In this document: positions 47,378-56,249 of the stretch, piece after piece | Position numbering within the stretch: position 1 is the stretch's first letter | Layout: each line of letters starts with the position of its first letter | Assembly (NCBI GenBank): GCA_903834465.1 | Contig: CAILJB010000005.1 | Location: 1-59,648, forward strand | Source: an uncultured Pseudomonadota bacterium | Lineage (GTDB): Bacteria; Pseudomonadota; Gammaproteobacteria; Methylococcales; Methylomonadaceae | DNA length: 59,648 nt | Direction of reading: 5' to 3' | Notes under the pieces: generated by a model | Told to the model about the DNA's origin: nothing | The model's database searches: none | The model's input: only the letters and a program-made list of their open reading frames with translations | Translations under genes and position numbers: made by a program

Positions 47378-49252
47378 TTATTGATTATCATTGAGTATCG
47401 CAATCATTTTTTCGGTCGCTTGATAATCTGTACCCGACCATAAAACGCTACCGTCTGCTTTCACAATCGCAAAATAAGGTAGTCCAATTTTCAACTGACG
47501 ATGCGCTGGATTTTCACGGAATTTTTCAAATTCGGGTTCTTTATCCACCAATTTCACAGCAATCGCTTTGGTGCGTAAGGCTTCATTTAATGCGGCATTG
47601 TTTTTTGTTTCAGTTTTAAACGCCACACAATTCGAACACCAACTCGCGTAAAAATCGATAAAAATTGGTTTACCTGTTTGTTGTGCCACTTTTTGAGCCG
47701 CTTCAAAATTGCGATACCAAGCAATCCCTGCTTCATTTTCAATTAACTCACTCGCGCTAGGTGTTTCCGCCGCAACAGCGGATTTAATTGCAGATTTAAA
47801 AATTGGCAAATGTCCAAAACTCATCACGACGAGCCAAATACCAATCAGCATCGTCATCACGCCCATAAAATGTTTGAATTTATGATTGGGTTGCGCCTCA
47901 ACGGGCAATAAACTTAATACATTGCAATGAACGACGGCAATCCACACGAACAGTGTGCCTAAAGCTAAAACTAACGTGGTTTCTGAATCCACACCAAAAA
48001 CTCCCATCGCTTTGTTTAAATAAGCATAAGCGAAATACAAAATGAGAAAACCAAAGGCATATTTGATTTTGTTCATCCAATAACCAGCGCGTGGTAATTT
48101 TTTGAACTTAACGACGCTAATTACAAAAAACGGTAAACCTACGCCTAAACCAAATCCCGCCATCATGACGCTGCCTTGCAGCGAAATCGTGAATTTATCG
48201 GCAAAAGTGAGTATTTGATTAAGTAACGCTAATGCGGCGGCTTTGTCGGCAATGTTGTCGGCGACTTGCAATAACAGCGCAAATACAATCGGGCCAACAC
48301 AAGGCGAAATGACTAAACCCGCCACAGCTCCCATTAACCACGTTCCAGTTAAACCTTGAACACGCGCGGAATGTTGATCTAATTCATGGACTTCGTTTTG
48401 CATAAAGCCTAATTCGTAAAACCCTAATAACGCAATGGCAAAAAAGGTGAAAAACAAGGCGAAAGCTAAATTAACCCAACCGGATTGCATGAAAGTATTA
48501 AATGCGCCTCCAGTCATTCCCGCCATCAAACCGAGCAACATGTAAGTGAATACGATACCGACTACATAAGCCAATGCGTGTTGTTTTTCTTTTGCTGCTA
48601 CGCCGTTCGCACGCCCCACAATAAACATCGATGTAATGGGCAACATCGGATAGACACACGGCGTAGCTACGGACAACATTCCGGCAATAAACATCAAGCC
48701 AAACATAATCAAAACGTTGTCTTTATTGTTTTTAAATAAGCCGAGCAGTTTGTCGGTGAAACTTTCATAATCTTCTTTAACAGGTTCAACTTTTTTAGCC
48801 GTTGAACTCATTGGCAATTTCAAATCCACCGAAACGGTTTGCGGACGAAAACATTGGTGTGTCACATCATTGCAAAGTTGGTATTTAATCGCCAGCGGAA
48901 ATGTAGCTATCTTCGCAGAACCTGATAACGTTAAATTAAACTCGCCCGTACCACGCAACACATTGGCTTTAACTTCTTCATCGTAAACGCCTGCTGGTTT
49001 TTCAAGATTATCAATTTTCAATCCTGCGCCCGCCAACGCGCCATTCACATCTAATGTGATGGGAATGAACATTTGTTCGTCGCCTTTGTCTAAATAGGCG
49101 TGATGTTCAGGCGGGACGCTAAAATCAATTTGATAATGCGCGGGATAATTCGCGTTTAAGGTTTTGACTTGAATGTCAGCTGTTGGATTATCCGCGACAG
49201 CAAATTGAATCGCCGTCAGCCACAATATAAAAATATAAAAAAATTTATTCAT
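47378..49252 (-). CDS. dsbD: Thiol:disulfide interchange protein DsbD
   Basis: A 624-residue inner-membrane electron conduit from cytoplasmic thioredoxin to periplasmic proteins. A signal peptide is followed by the N-terminal alpha domain with a cysteine pair (YQLCNDVTHQCFRPQ, near residues 126-140), an eight-helix core with paired cysteines in ATPCVYPMLP and SPCVGPIVF, and the C-terminal thioredoxin-like domain with WCSNC. All three redox pairs are intact. The start ATG is 3 bp from the end of a decayed outer-membrane barrel remnant on the same strand. Copper resistance or cytochrome maturation are possible uses. Confidence 0.96.
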   Translation of the reverse strand: MNKFFYIFILWLTAIQFAVADNPTADIQVKTLNANYPAHYQIDFSVPPEHHAYLDKGDEQMFIPITLDVNGALAGAGLKIDNLEKPAGVYDEEVKANVLRGTGEFNLTLSGSAKIATFPLAIKYQLCNDVTHQCFRPQTVSVDLKLPMSSTAKKVEPVKEDYESFTDKLLGLFKNNKDNVLIMFGLMFIAGMLSVATPCVYPMLPITSMFIVGRANGVAAKEKQHALAYVVGIVFTYMLLGLMAGMTGGAFNTFMQSGWVNLAFALFFTFFAIALLGFYELGFMQNEVHELDQHSARVQGLTGTWLMGAVAGLVISPCVGPIVFALLLQVADNIADKAAALALLNQILTFADKFTISLQGSVMMAGFGLGVGLPFFVISVVKFKKLPRAGYWMNKIKYAFGFLILYFAYAYLNKAMGVFGVDSETTLVLALGTLFVWIAVVHCNVLSLLPVEAQPNHKFKHFMGVMTMLIGIWLVVMSFGHLPIFKSAIKSAVAAETPSASELIENEAGIAWYRNFEAAQKVAQQTGKPIFIDFYASWCSNCVAFKTETKNNAALNEALRTKAIAVKLVDKEPEFEKFRENPAHRQLKIGLPYFAIVKADGSVLWSGTDYQATEKMIAILNDNQ

Positions 49253-49254
49253 GA

Positions 49255-49491
49255 TTAAAATTTTAAGCTAATTGAAGCATTGATTAAATAATAACTAAAA
49301 TCGGCAAAACCACCGATATTGTTACCACCCAACTGAAATGATGCACTGTGATTGTAGACCACCTTGGCGTTGTTTTTAGACTATTTTATTCCACTAAAAA
49401 TTGCGCCAAAATTTGCGAGCCGATAATCGGTTGAATAGGAATCGTAATTTTTATGTGAGCTAGCAAAAACGGGGAGGCATATCACATAGTG
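49255..49491 (-). pseudogene. Remnant of an outer-membrane barrel protein
   Basis: On the minus strand, the last 41 codons before a TAA at 49255 read as beta-strands: VVYNHSASFQLGG, then GFADFSYYLINASISLKF, ending in a terminal Phe like outer-membrane barrels. An in-frame TAG (49381-49383) precedes them; in the same frame upstream is YSTDYRLANFGAIFSGIK, again barrel-like, up to another stop at 49492. There is no start codon with a ribosome site. I read this as the decayed 3' end of a barrel gene once upstream of dsbD. The YSTDYRL-x-x-FGA stretch recalls DUF3570 proteins, but this family name is from memory and tentative. Confidence 0.6.
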
Positions 49492-49801
49492 CTAAATTAA
49501 ACAGACATAACACCTACTCAAAAATTCAACGAGAATTAAATAGTCTTTGATTGATTGTTATTTTGTGGGGAATTTATCCATGAAAAATTCTATGTGGGAA
49601 ATTTACCCACGTCAATATTTTTTTGATGACTTAAATAAACCACGATTATTTTATGGGATAAAAATATAGAAACTGTGTCGAAGTTCTTAAAAAGAGGCAG
49701 CGTAAACTATCATCTCAACACCAGCGTCGCACCGATAAAGCAAATATGTTATCTTTTGCGCTATAAATGAAGTTTAGAAATGCGAACACAAGGATTTGCT
49801 T
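49492..49801. other. Gene-free stretch before pheA
   Basis: About 310 bp with no supportable gene. It contains the tandem imperfect inverted repeats listed separately, and AAGGA seven bases before pheA. A TATAAA at 49762-49767 may be a -10 element, but no good -35 goes with it. Confidence 0.6.
49565..49610. repeat. Two tandem palindrome-like elements
   Basis: GTGGGGAATTTATCCAT (49565-49581) and GTGGGAAATTTACCCAC (49594-49610) are related at 14 of 17 positions. The second is an inverted repeat GTGGG-N7-CCCAC. The centres are 29 bp apart. They look like paired operator sites about 200 bp upstream of pheA. Confidence 0.4.
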
Positions 49802-50893
49802 ATGCCCCCAATGTTAATCACGCCATTAGCTGAGTTAAGAGAAAAAATTGATGCGGTTGATGCTCAAATTTTGCAACTTATTAACCAACGTGCTTGTTAT
49901 GCACAACAAGTTGCAGAAACGAAAATCGCGCAGGGTGAACACGGTTCATTTTATCGCCCAGACCGTGAATCTCTTGTGTTACGACGAATTCAGGATTTAA
50001 ATACGGGGCCGTTATCAAATGAAACGACAATACGTTTTTTTCGTGAATTGATGTCGGCGTGTCTTGCGTTAGAAAAACCATTAGACGTGGCATTTTTAGG
50101 CCCTGAAGGGACGTTTACGCAACAAGCAACGTTTAAACATTTTGGTCATGCCGTTAAAACTGTTCCGGTTGCGAATATTAACGCTGTCTTTAACGCCGTA
50201 GAAAATGGCAGTTGTGCATTCGGCGTGGTACCGATTGAAAATTCCACCGAAGGCGTAATTAGTCACACATTAGATAGATTATTGACCTCAACATTGCAAA
50301 TTTGTGGTGAAGTCAAAATTCGCGTGCAGCAAAATCTATTGACGCATGCCAAAGAATTTAACGAAATTACTGAAATTTTTTCGCACGCACAATCTCTTGC
50401 ACAATGCCGTCAGTGGTTAGAAACTAATTTACCGCTTGCTCGTCAAACCGCTGTCAGTAGTAATGCCGAAGCGGCGCGATTAGTTAAAAATAATCCAAAT
50501 GCCGCTGCGATTGCGGGTGCGATTGCCGCAGACATTTATGAATTGCCGATTTTGACTGCCAATATTGAAGATGATTCAAACAATACGACACGCTTTATCA
50601 TTATCGGTGAACAAACCGCCGTTCCTACCGGACATGATAAAACCACATTGGTCGTTTCAACCAATAACGAAGCTGGCGCGTTATATCGAATGCTAGAACC
50701 TTTTGCCATCGCAGGCGTGGACATGCTCAGTATTGAATCGCGACCATCACGTCAAGGACTTTGGGATTATGTATTTTTTATTGATATTATTGGACACAGC
50801 GAAGACCGTAATGTCGTGCAAGCAATAACAGAATTAAAAACTAAAGTTTCAATGTTCAAACGCTTAGGTTCATATCCGCAAGCCGTATTTTAG
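49802..50893 (+). CDS. pheA: Chorismate mutase / prephenate dehydratase
   Basis: A 363-residue bifunctional enzyme making phenylpyruvate from chorismate for phenylalanine. Chorismate mutase is N-terminal (LREKIDAVDAQILQLINQR, key Arg and the later RExxVLRRI), prephenate dehydratase follows with VAFLGPEGTFTQQA and GVVPIENSTEGVI, and the C-terminal ACT domain carries GALYRMLEPFAIAGVDMLSIESRP, the site of phenylalanine feedback in the family. The ATG at 49802 has AAGGA 7 bases upstream; the TTG at 49796 is less likely. serC, aroF or tyrA, common neighbours, are absent. Confidence 0.96.
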   Translation: MPPMLITPLAELREKIDAVDAQILQLINQRACYAQQVAETKIAQGEHGSFYRPDRESLVLRRIQDLNTGPLSNETTIRFFRELMSACLALEKPLDVAFLGPEGTFTQQATFKHFGHAVKTVPVANINAVFNAVENGSCAFGVVPIENSTEGVISHTLDRLLTSTLQICGEVKIRVQQNLLTHAKEFNEITEIFSHAQSLAQCRQWLETNLPLARQTAVSSNAEAARLVKNNPNAAAIAGAIAADIYELPILTANIEDDSNNTTRFIIIGEQTAVPTGHDKTTLVVSTNNEAGALYRMLEPFAIAGVDMLSIESRPSRQGLWDYVFFIDIIGHSEDRNVVQAITELKTKVSMFKRLGSYPQAVF

Positions 50894-50904
50894 GAATTAA
50901 ATCG

Positions 50905-51339
50905 ATGCCAATTAAATGGGATAATCGCTTCAGTGTGGGTCACAATACCATCGATGCTGAACATAAATTATTGTTGACGACAATTAACGCGCTAGAAATT
51001 GCGTTACATCATCCCGAAGACAAAGAGCCATTGTTGTTTTTTATCGACCAATTACACGAATTTGCACTAACCCATTTTCACCATGAAGAAACGTTGCAAC
51101 TCAAACATTTATTTCCATTTCGAGAAGAAAATGCGCGAGGGCATGAATATTTAATTGTTGATTTGAATCGCATTCGAGATGATGTTTATCGTATTGCAAA
51201 AAAAGCAACGTTATCGGTTACAGACATAGCAGATTTGCATAATCATACGACGTATTTAGCCAAAGATTGGTTAATTGCACATTTACTTAAAGAAGATTTA
51301 AAAATGAAAGGTTTTATGGGAGATGATGGCGATGAATAG
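50905..51339 (+). CDS. Bacteriohemerythrin
   Basis: A 144-residue single-domain oxygen-binding protein. The non-heme di-iron ligands are recognised in WDNRFSVGHNTIDAEHKLLL (the His and the EH pair), HEFALTHFHHEE (His and Glu) and HNHTTYLAKDWLIAHLLKED (His and Asp). No signal is seen, so it is cytoplasmic. Such proteins carry oxygen or sense it; in methanotrophs they have been linked to methane oxidation, which is only suggestive here. The FapA-type gene starts inside its last codons (51332 versus the stop at 51339), so the two are coupled. Confidence 0.9.
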   Translation: MPIKWDNRFSVGHNTIDAEHKLLLTTINALEIALHHPEDKEPLLFFIDQLHEFALTHFHHEETLQLKHLFPFREENARGHEYLIVDLNRIRDDVYRIAKKATLSVTDIADLHNHTTYLAKDWLIAHLLKEDLKMKGFMGDDGDE

Positions 51340-53044
51340 CCCAAGTGACGAAATAAAAATTGAAAATGGTTTAGGCTTTAAATTAAGTACCGACGGTCAT
51401 AAATTATTTGCAGTTGGAAATCCCTGCGAGGATAGGGTTGATTTGACGGCAGATATTTTCAAACAACGTTTAGAAGCCGCGCAATTTGCTGAGTTATTTA
51501 TCAATGAACATCTCGTTATTGAGGTGCTACGTCGATATAAAAACGCGCCAGATGAAACCTATGAAATGGAAATTGGCGAGCGACGGGATGCCACTTGCTC
51601 TATTTCCATTTCTGAAAATAAATTGAAAGCCCATTTAACGTTAACACCTAGTTTTGGTGGTAAGGCGGTAACTTTAGCAGATGTGCAAAAATTATTAGAA
51701 GATAAAAAAGTCGTTTGGGGTATTGTACCAACTGAAGAAATTGAAGGTGTATTAGCAAAAGGGCATGCAGCGGATTTCATTATTGCTGAAGGACTCGAAC
51801 CCGAAGCGGGTGTTGATGCACAATTTCAAAGTTTGATGCCCGAAGCACACGAACGTAAACCACTTGTTGATGAAAATGGTGATGTGGATTACCGTGAATT
51901 GGGTGACATTGTTATCGTGCATAAAGATGAAGTGTTAATGCAGCGCATTCCACCCATTCAAGGTAAAAAAGGACGTAACGTTTTAGGTGAAATAATCAAT
52001 CCTAGTGGTGGCGCGGATACCCCTTTTTCGGGCGACAAAAAAGGTGTTTATTTGAATCCAGAGGATAACAATCAATTGCTCTCTGAAATCACTGGTCAGC
52101 CCATCATCGTGCCAAATGGCATGATTGTCACGCCCGTTTTAACGGTTAAACAGGTCGATTTTGCTTCAGGTAATATTCGTTTTGATGGTTCTGTTGTGGT
52201 GCTTGGTGACGTGGCTGAAGGTATGAAAATTTTTGCACTTGAAGATATTACCATTGATGGCAGCGTGACAGATGCAAAAATCGAATGTATGGGAAATTTA
52301 AATATAAAAGGCTGTGTTACAGGAAATACTGAACTCATTGTGAATGGCGATATTAACATTAAAGGCGGGGCGCAAGGCTATCAGGAAATTGAAGAACCTG
52401 TTGGTGATGATGACCATTCTGCAAAAATTGTTTCGCATGGTTCCATCATTGTGGGTTTTGTAGAAAATTTCCATCTCGAAGCTGGCGTTGATATTGTCGT
52501 CGAAAAATATGCGATGAACAGTCAATTGATGGCAGAAAACAAAATTGTCACGGGTGCTAAAAATAGCGGTAAAAAACCTTCGATTATGGGGGGCATAACG
52601 TGGGCAATGGTGATGGTTAAAGGTACCATTCTCGGTTCAAGTGCAGGGATTAAAACGCATGTTCAAGCTGGCTCAAATCCTTACATTCAAAAACGGATTG
52701 CAGCGATTAAACGTGAGTTAATACCAAATGAAAAAGAACAAGCCGATATTCGTAAAATTTTAGCATTTATTGAGCTTCACCCCGAAAAAGGTAACGCAGA
52801 AATGTTAGAAAAATTGAATCATACCTTGAGCAAGTTGAAAATTGAAGCAGATTTGCATCATGCGGGATTGAAAGATTTAACCTCAAATATGTCAATCATT
52901 GACGATGCGAAAGTGATTGCTGATCGTGGTGTATATATTGGCGCGGAAGTTCAAATTAACGGTGTGTTTTGGAAAGCACAAGAAAATCGGGGCAAAAGCG
53001 TTTTCAGAGTCGAACATCGTGAAATGACCATTAACGTACGTTAA
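51332..53044 (+). CDS. DUF342 / FapA family protein
   Basis: A 570-residue cytoplasmic protein of the FapA (DUF342) family. An N-terminal region of about 120 residues is followed by the FapA core: AKGHAADFIIAEGLEPEAGVDA, GELGDIVIVHKDEVLMQRIPPIQGKKGRNV, then a beta-helix of short hydrophobic repeats (FASGNIRFDGSVVVLGDV, IDGSVTDAKIECMGNLNIKGCV) and a C-terminal coiled-coil segment from about 470. Members affect polar localisation or envelope assembly; the function of this one is unknown. The ATG at 51332 is the best spaced after GGGAG at 51318. It is coupled to bacteriohemerythrin. Confidence 0.85.
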   Translation: MNSPSDEIKIENGLGFKLSTDGHKLFAVGNPCEDRVDLTADIFKQRLEAAQFAELFINEHLVIEVLRRYKNAPDETYEMEIGERRDATCSISISENKLKAHLTLTPSFGGKAVTLADVQKLLEDKKVVWGIVPTEEIEGVLAKGHAADFIIAEGLEPEAGVDAQFQSLMPEAHERKPLVDENGDVDYRELGDIVIVHKDEVLMQRIPPIQGKKGRNVLGEIINPSGGADTPFSGDKKGVYLNPEDNNQLLSEITGQPIIVPNGMIVTPVLTVKQVDFASGNIRFDGSVVVLGDVAEGMKIFALEDITIDGSVTDAKIECMGNLNIKGCVTGNTELIVNGDINIKGGAQGYQEIEEPVGDDDHSAKIVSHGSIIVGFVENFHLEAGVDIVVEKYAMNSQLMAENKIVTGAKNSGKKPSIMGGITWAMVMVKGTILGSSAGIKTHVQAGSNPYIQKRIAAIKRELIPNEKEQADIRKILAFIELHPEKGNAEMLEKLNHTLSKLKIEADLHHAGLKDLTSNMSIIDDAKVIADRGVYIGAEVQINGVFWKAQENRGKSVFRVEHREMTINVR

Positions 53045-53122
53045 AAAAATGCGGCAAAATTTCCAAAGCCAACGATAATAGCCTCCCTTCAAAATTTAGT
53101 TAATTCAAATAGAGTGTAAATT

Positions 53123-53668
53123 ATGAGTAATGTTTTTTCATGTACGGGAACTATCGGCAAAGATGCCGAGGTTCGTTACTTACCATCTGGTCAGGCGGTG
53201 TTAAATGTATCAGTTGCCAACAACGTGGGATTTGGAGACCGTCAGCAAACTCTGTGGATTCGCGTAGTTGTCTGGGGTAAAAGAGCAGAATCGAATTTAA
53301 AAACGTTTCTCGTTAAGGGGCAGCAAGTTTTCGTCTCTGGCGAATTAACGATGAGCGAATATAAAGCCAACGACGGCACGATGAAAACCAGTTTGGAGTT
53401 AAACGCTAATATTTTAGATTTAGTGGGGAAACGTAACGATTCTGCTGGTTATGCGGGACAATCTAGCGGTTATGATGCGCCTGCACCGGCATCAAATTAC
53501 GCGCCACAACCACAAACCTATCAGCCGCCACCGGCTCCTGCTTATCAACAACCGCCCGCTCAAAACTATGCGCCACCACCTGCGCCAAATTATGCACCGC
53601 AACAAGCACCTAGACCTGCGACAACGCCAAGTTTTGATGCACCTTATGACGATGACATTCCGTTCTAA
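53123..53668 (+). CDS. ssb: Single-stranded DNA-binding protein
   Basis: A 181-residue SSB with an N-terminal OB fold (residues 1-105; CTGTIGKDAEVRYLPSGQAV, TLWIRVVVWGKRAESN and VSGELTMSEYKANDGTMKTS are typical). A low-complexity linker of about 65 residues is rich in Pro, Gln, Ala and Tyr, with repeats of YxxPP type, and the acidic tip DAPYDDDIPF binds partner proteins. A Rho-independent terminator follows. uvrA, its usual neighbour, is not here. Confidence 0.97.
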   Translation: MSNVFSCTGTIGKDAEVRYLPSGQAVLNVSVANNVGFGDRQQTLWIRVVVWGKRAESNLKTFLVKGQQVFVSGELTMSEYKANDGTMKTSLELNANILDLVGKRNDSAGYAGQSSGYDAPAPASNYAPQPQTYQPPPAPAYQQPPAQNYAPPPAPNYAPQQAPRPATTPSFDAPYDDDIPF

Positions 53669-53677
53669 TTTATAAAT

Positions 53678-53719
53678 AAAAAAAGCCTCGCTGCTTTCTA
53701 TCACAACGGGGCTTTTTTT
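53678..53719. terminator. Bidirectional terminator, ssb / argJ
   Basis: AAAAAAAGCCTCG (53678-53690) pairs with CGGGGCTTTTTTT (53707-53719), including one G-U pair, with T runs on both strands. Confidence 0.88.
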
Positions 53720-53732
53720 GAACGTAATAAAT

Positions 53733-54947
53733 TTAAGTACGATATTCGGCGTTGATTTTCACATAATCATAAGAAAAATCGCAGGTTAAAACCGTTTGCA
53801 TCGCATCGCCACGCCCAAGTTTTACACCAATGGTAATTTCAGCCTGATTCATAACGGCTTGACCGGATTCTTCGGTGTAATCGGTCGCGCGTCCACCTTC
53901 TCGCACAATGCACACATCATCCAAATAAATACGGATTTTTTCGAGTTCCATCGCTTCTACGCCCGCGCGTCCGACAGCCGCTAAAATTCGCCCCCAATTC
54001 GGATCGCTGGCAAAAAAGGCGGTTTTTACTAATGGTGAATGAGCAATCGTTTTAGCAACTTGCACCGCTTCGGCATCGTTAGTCGCTTCCGACACCACAA
54101 TTCGCATCAATTTTGTTGCCCCTTCGCCATCACGGACAATCAATTCGGCTAATTCTTGGCTAACTTCCAGAATTGCTTTTGCAAAAATGCTGTAATTTTC
54201 ACTGTTTATGGTAATTTCTGGTGCAAGCGTGCAACCACTCGCTACTAACACACACGCATCATTCGTCGAAGTATCGCCATCAACGGTAATGCGATTAAAC
54301 GATAATTCAACCGCATCCGCCAAACATTGTTGCAATAACGGTTGACTGATTTTGGCATCTGTAGCGATAAAACCCAACATAGTTGCCATATTTGGTTGAA
54401 TCATACCCGCGCCTTTGGATATGCCGTTAATAGTGACGGATTCGCCATTCAAGGTAATCACTTTCGATACCCCTTTAGGAAACGTGTCAGTGGTCATAAT
54501 CGCTTTCGCTGCCAATTCCCAATGATTTTCAGCTAAATTTGCGACGGCTTGCGGCAAAGCGGGCGTTATTTTTTCAACCGGTAACGGCTGACCAATCACG
54601 CCTGTTGAAAATGGCAATACTTGCTGCATTTGTCCGCTGGTCACTTGCGCTAAATCCTGACAGGTTTGCAACGCATCTCGCATGCCTTGTTCACCTGTTC
54701 CAGCATTCGCATTACCTGAATTGATAAGTAACCAACGCGGCGCATGTGCTAAATGCGCTTTAGCAACATGCACTGGCGCGGCACAAAACGCATTTTGTGT
54801 AAACACTGCCGCGCACGTTGCAGATTCAGGAAATTGAAAAACCAATAAATCATCACGCACCGTTTGTTTGATGCCGGCGTTAGTTGTACCTAATTGCACG
54901 CCGCTAATTGGCGGCATAAATGGAAAAGGAGTTTGTCCGACTGCCAT
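53733..54947 (-). CDS. argJ: Ornithine acetyltransferase / N-acetylglutamate synthase
   Basis: A 404-residue arginine-synthesis enzyme that moves the acetyl group from N-acetylornithine to glutamate. Self-cleavage site is in MIQPNMATMLGFIATDA (between Ala and Thr), where Thr becomes the nucleophile of the beta chain. NGISKGAGMI and TSTNDACVLVASG are other family blocks. Full length. With argH 16 kb away, the cyclic acetyl pathway for arginine is indicated. mutM follows upstream on the same strand, 26 bp away. Confidence 0.96.
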   Translation of the reverse strand: MAVGQTPFPFMPPISGVQLGTTNAGIKQTVRDDLLVFQFPESATCAAVFTQNAFCAAPVHVAKAHLAHAPRWLLINSGNANAGTGEQGMRDALQTCQDLAQVTSGQMQQVLPFSTGVIGQPLPVEKITPALPQAVANLAENHWELAAKAIMTTDTFPKGVSKVITLNGESVTINGISKGAGMIQPNMATMLGFIATDAKISQPLLQQCLADAVELSFNRITVDGDTSTNDACVLVASGCTLAPEITINSENYSIFAKAILEVSQELAELIVRDGEGATKLMRIVVSEATNDAEAVQVAKTIAHSPLVKTAFFASDPNWGRILAAVGRAGVEAMELEKIRIYLDDVCIVREGGRATDYTEESGQAVMNQAEITIGVKLGRGDAMQTVLTCDFSYDYVKINAEYRT

Positions 54948-54973
54948 AGTTTTACCTTCAATTTAAATATTTA

Positions 54974-55789
54974 TTATTGCTGACAATGGGGGCAAAAAAC
55001 TGTGCTGCGATTCGCCAGCCGAATTTCTTGCAAGGGTTGCGTGCATTGCGTGCAAGGCAAATTCCCTCGACCGTAAACGTGTAATTGTTGTTGGAAATAA
55101 CCGGCTTTACCGTCGGCATTCACAAAATCGCGTAATGTGGTGCCGCCTTGCTCGATTGCCCGCGCTAAAACTTCTCGAATACACGCGACTAATTTTTCAC
55201 AATCTGCCAATGATAAATCGCCTGCGTGACGTGTCGGTGAAATCCCCGCCATAAACAAGGCTTCATTTGCGTAAATGTTTCCGACACCCACCACGATTTG
55301 CCCATTCATTAAAAAAGTTTTAACAGGAACTCGTCGTCGTTTTGCCAAATGAAACAACAGTTGACTGGTGAAATCTTCGGTCAACGGTTCAACGCCCAAA
55401 TTACGCAATAACGGATGCTTTGTAATTTCGCCCGTCGTCCAAACTAATGCACCAAAGCGGCGTTGATCGTTGAAACGCAATACCGTATTTTCATCAAAAA
55501 CAATATCGACGTGGTCATGTTTACCTGCCGGTGCGGCATTCGTGACAATGCGTAAATTTCCCGACATGCCCAAATGTACAATGAGCGTGCCGTTTTGCGT
55601 TTTAATTAGTAAGTATTTTGCGCGACGATTTACGCTTTCAATGGTTTCATTTTGCAAGCTGGCTTCAAAATCGGGTGCGATTAGCCAACGCAATTGCCGT
55701 TGTCGCACAATGACGTTTCCAATCGTTTTACCGATAATATGCGGTGCAATGCCACGTCCTGTAGTTTCGACTTCGGGTAATTCAGGCAT
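54974..55789 (-). CDS. mutM: Formamidopyrimidine-DNA glycosylase
   Basis: A 271-residue DNA glycosylase/AP lyase removing 8-oxoguanine. Pro2 and Glu3 of the N-terminal PELPEVETTGRGI are catalytic, Lys near 57 (RAKYLL) is the third, and the C-terminal zinc finger has CTQC then CPHC. The H2TH motif (VGVGNIYANEALF) is intact. It is followed downstream by argJ and preceded by the His-rich membrane gene, whose stop is 2 bp before this start. Confidence 0.97.
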   Translation of the reverse strand: MPELPEVETTGRGIAPHIIGKTIGNVIVRQRQLRWLIAPDFEASLQNETIESVNRRAKYLLIKTQNGTLIVHLGMSGNLRIVTNAAPAGKHDHVDIVFDENTVLRFNDQRRFGALVWTTGEITKHPLLRNLGVEPLTEDFTSQLLFHLAKRRRVPVKTFLMNGQIVVGVGNIYANEALFMAGISPTRHAGDLSLADCEKLVACIREVLARAIEQGGTTLRDFVNADGKAGYFQQQLHVYGRGNLPCTQCTQPLQEIRLANRSTVFCPHCQQ

Positions 55790-55791
55790 AA

Positions 55792-56190
55792 TCAGTGTTC
55801 AATATGTTCAACAACTGCTTCGGCACCATGTTGACTTTCATGCTCACCCGCTCCCGCACCATGTGCGCCGGATTCATGATGTGATTCATGACCGCCGTGA
55901 CTGCCAAAAAAGAAATGTCCTAAACCGAATAAATCTACCATCAAAATGACAACCATCAAATTCTGTGTCATCGCGTTAATTTTTTCTAAGGTCGTTTTTT
56001 TACTCTCATATTTTGCAAATAACGAAGGTAAAAGATGTTGTGTAAATTCGTATTGAAAAAATCGCTTCGGCAGCGATGTAACCATGATAGTGAATGGAAT
56101 AAAAAAAATGGTTGTAACTAACAAATAAGGTTCTGAGAATTCAATTAACTCGAACAATAGCTCAAATATAAGCTCAAAGAAATGTGACAT
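55792..56190 (-). CDS. Membrane protein with His-rich tail
   Basis: A 132-residue protein I do not recognise. Two hydrophobic segments (about residues 22-40, PYLLVTTIFFIPFTIMVTS, and 76-92, NLMVVILMVDLFGLGHF) are followed by a C-terminal tail with about eleven His and several Glu (HGGHESHHESGAHGAGAG and after). The N-terminus is acidic and hydrophobic. The His/Glu tail may bind a metal. It starts one message with mutM (2 bp between) and lies downstream of mlaA, so its role may be in envelope or metal handling; this is unproven. Confidence 0.75.
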   Translation of the reverse strand: MSHFFELIFELLFELIEFSEPYLLVTTIFFIPFTIMVTSLPKRFFQYEFTQHLLPSLFAKYESKKTTLEKINAMTQNLMVVILMVDLFGLGHFFFGSHGGHESHHESGAHGAGAGEHESQHGAEAVVEHIEH

Positions 56191-56249
56191 AGTAATCTCG
56201 ACAGCAAAAGAATCAATCGTTAGGTTAAAATTTAACGATTCATGAATGG

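Noticed and set aside
47380-47410. TTGATTATCATTGAG as a second Fur box
   Set aside because: It is inside the 3' coding end of dsbD and matches only half of the palindrome.
49492-49801. A tRNA or small RNA gene before pheA
   Set aside because: No cloverleaf or T-loop sequence is seen; only short inverted repeats were found.
55470-55949. Plus-strand frame of 159 codons opposite mutM and the His-rich gene
   Set aside because: It covers two clear genes on the other strand and shows no family motif.
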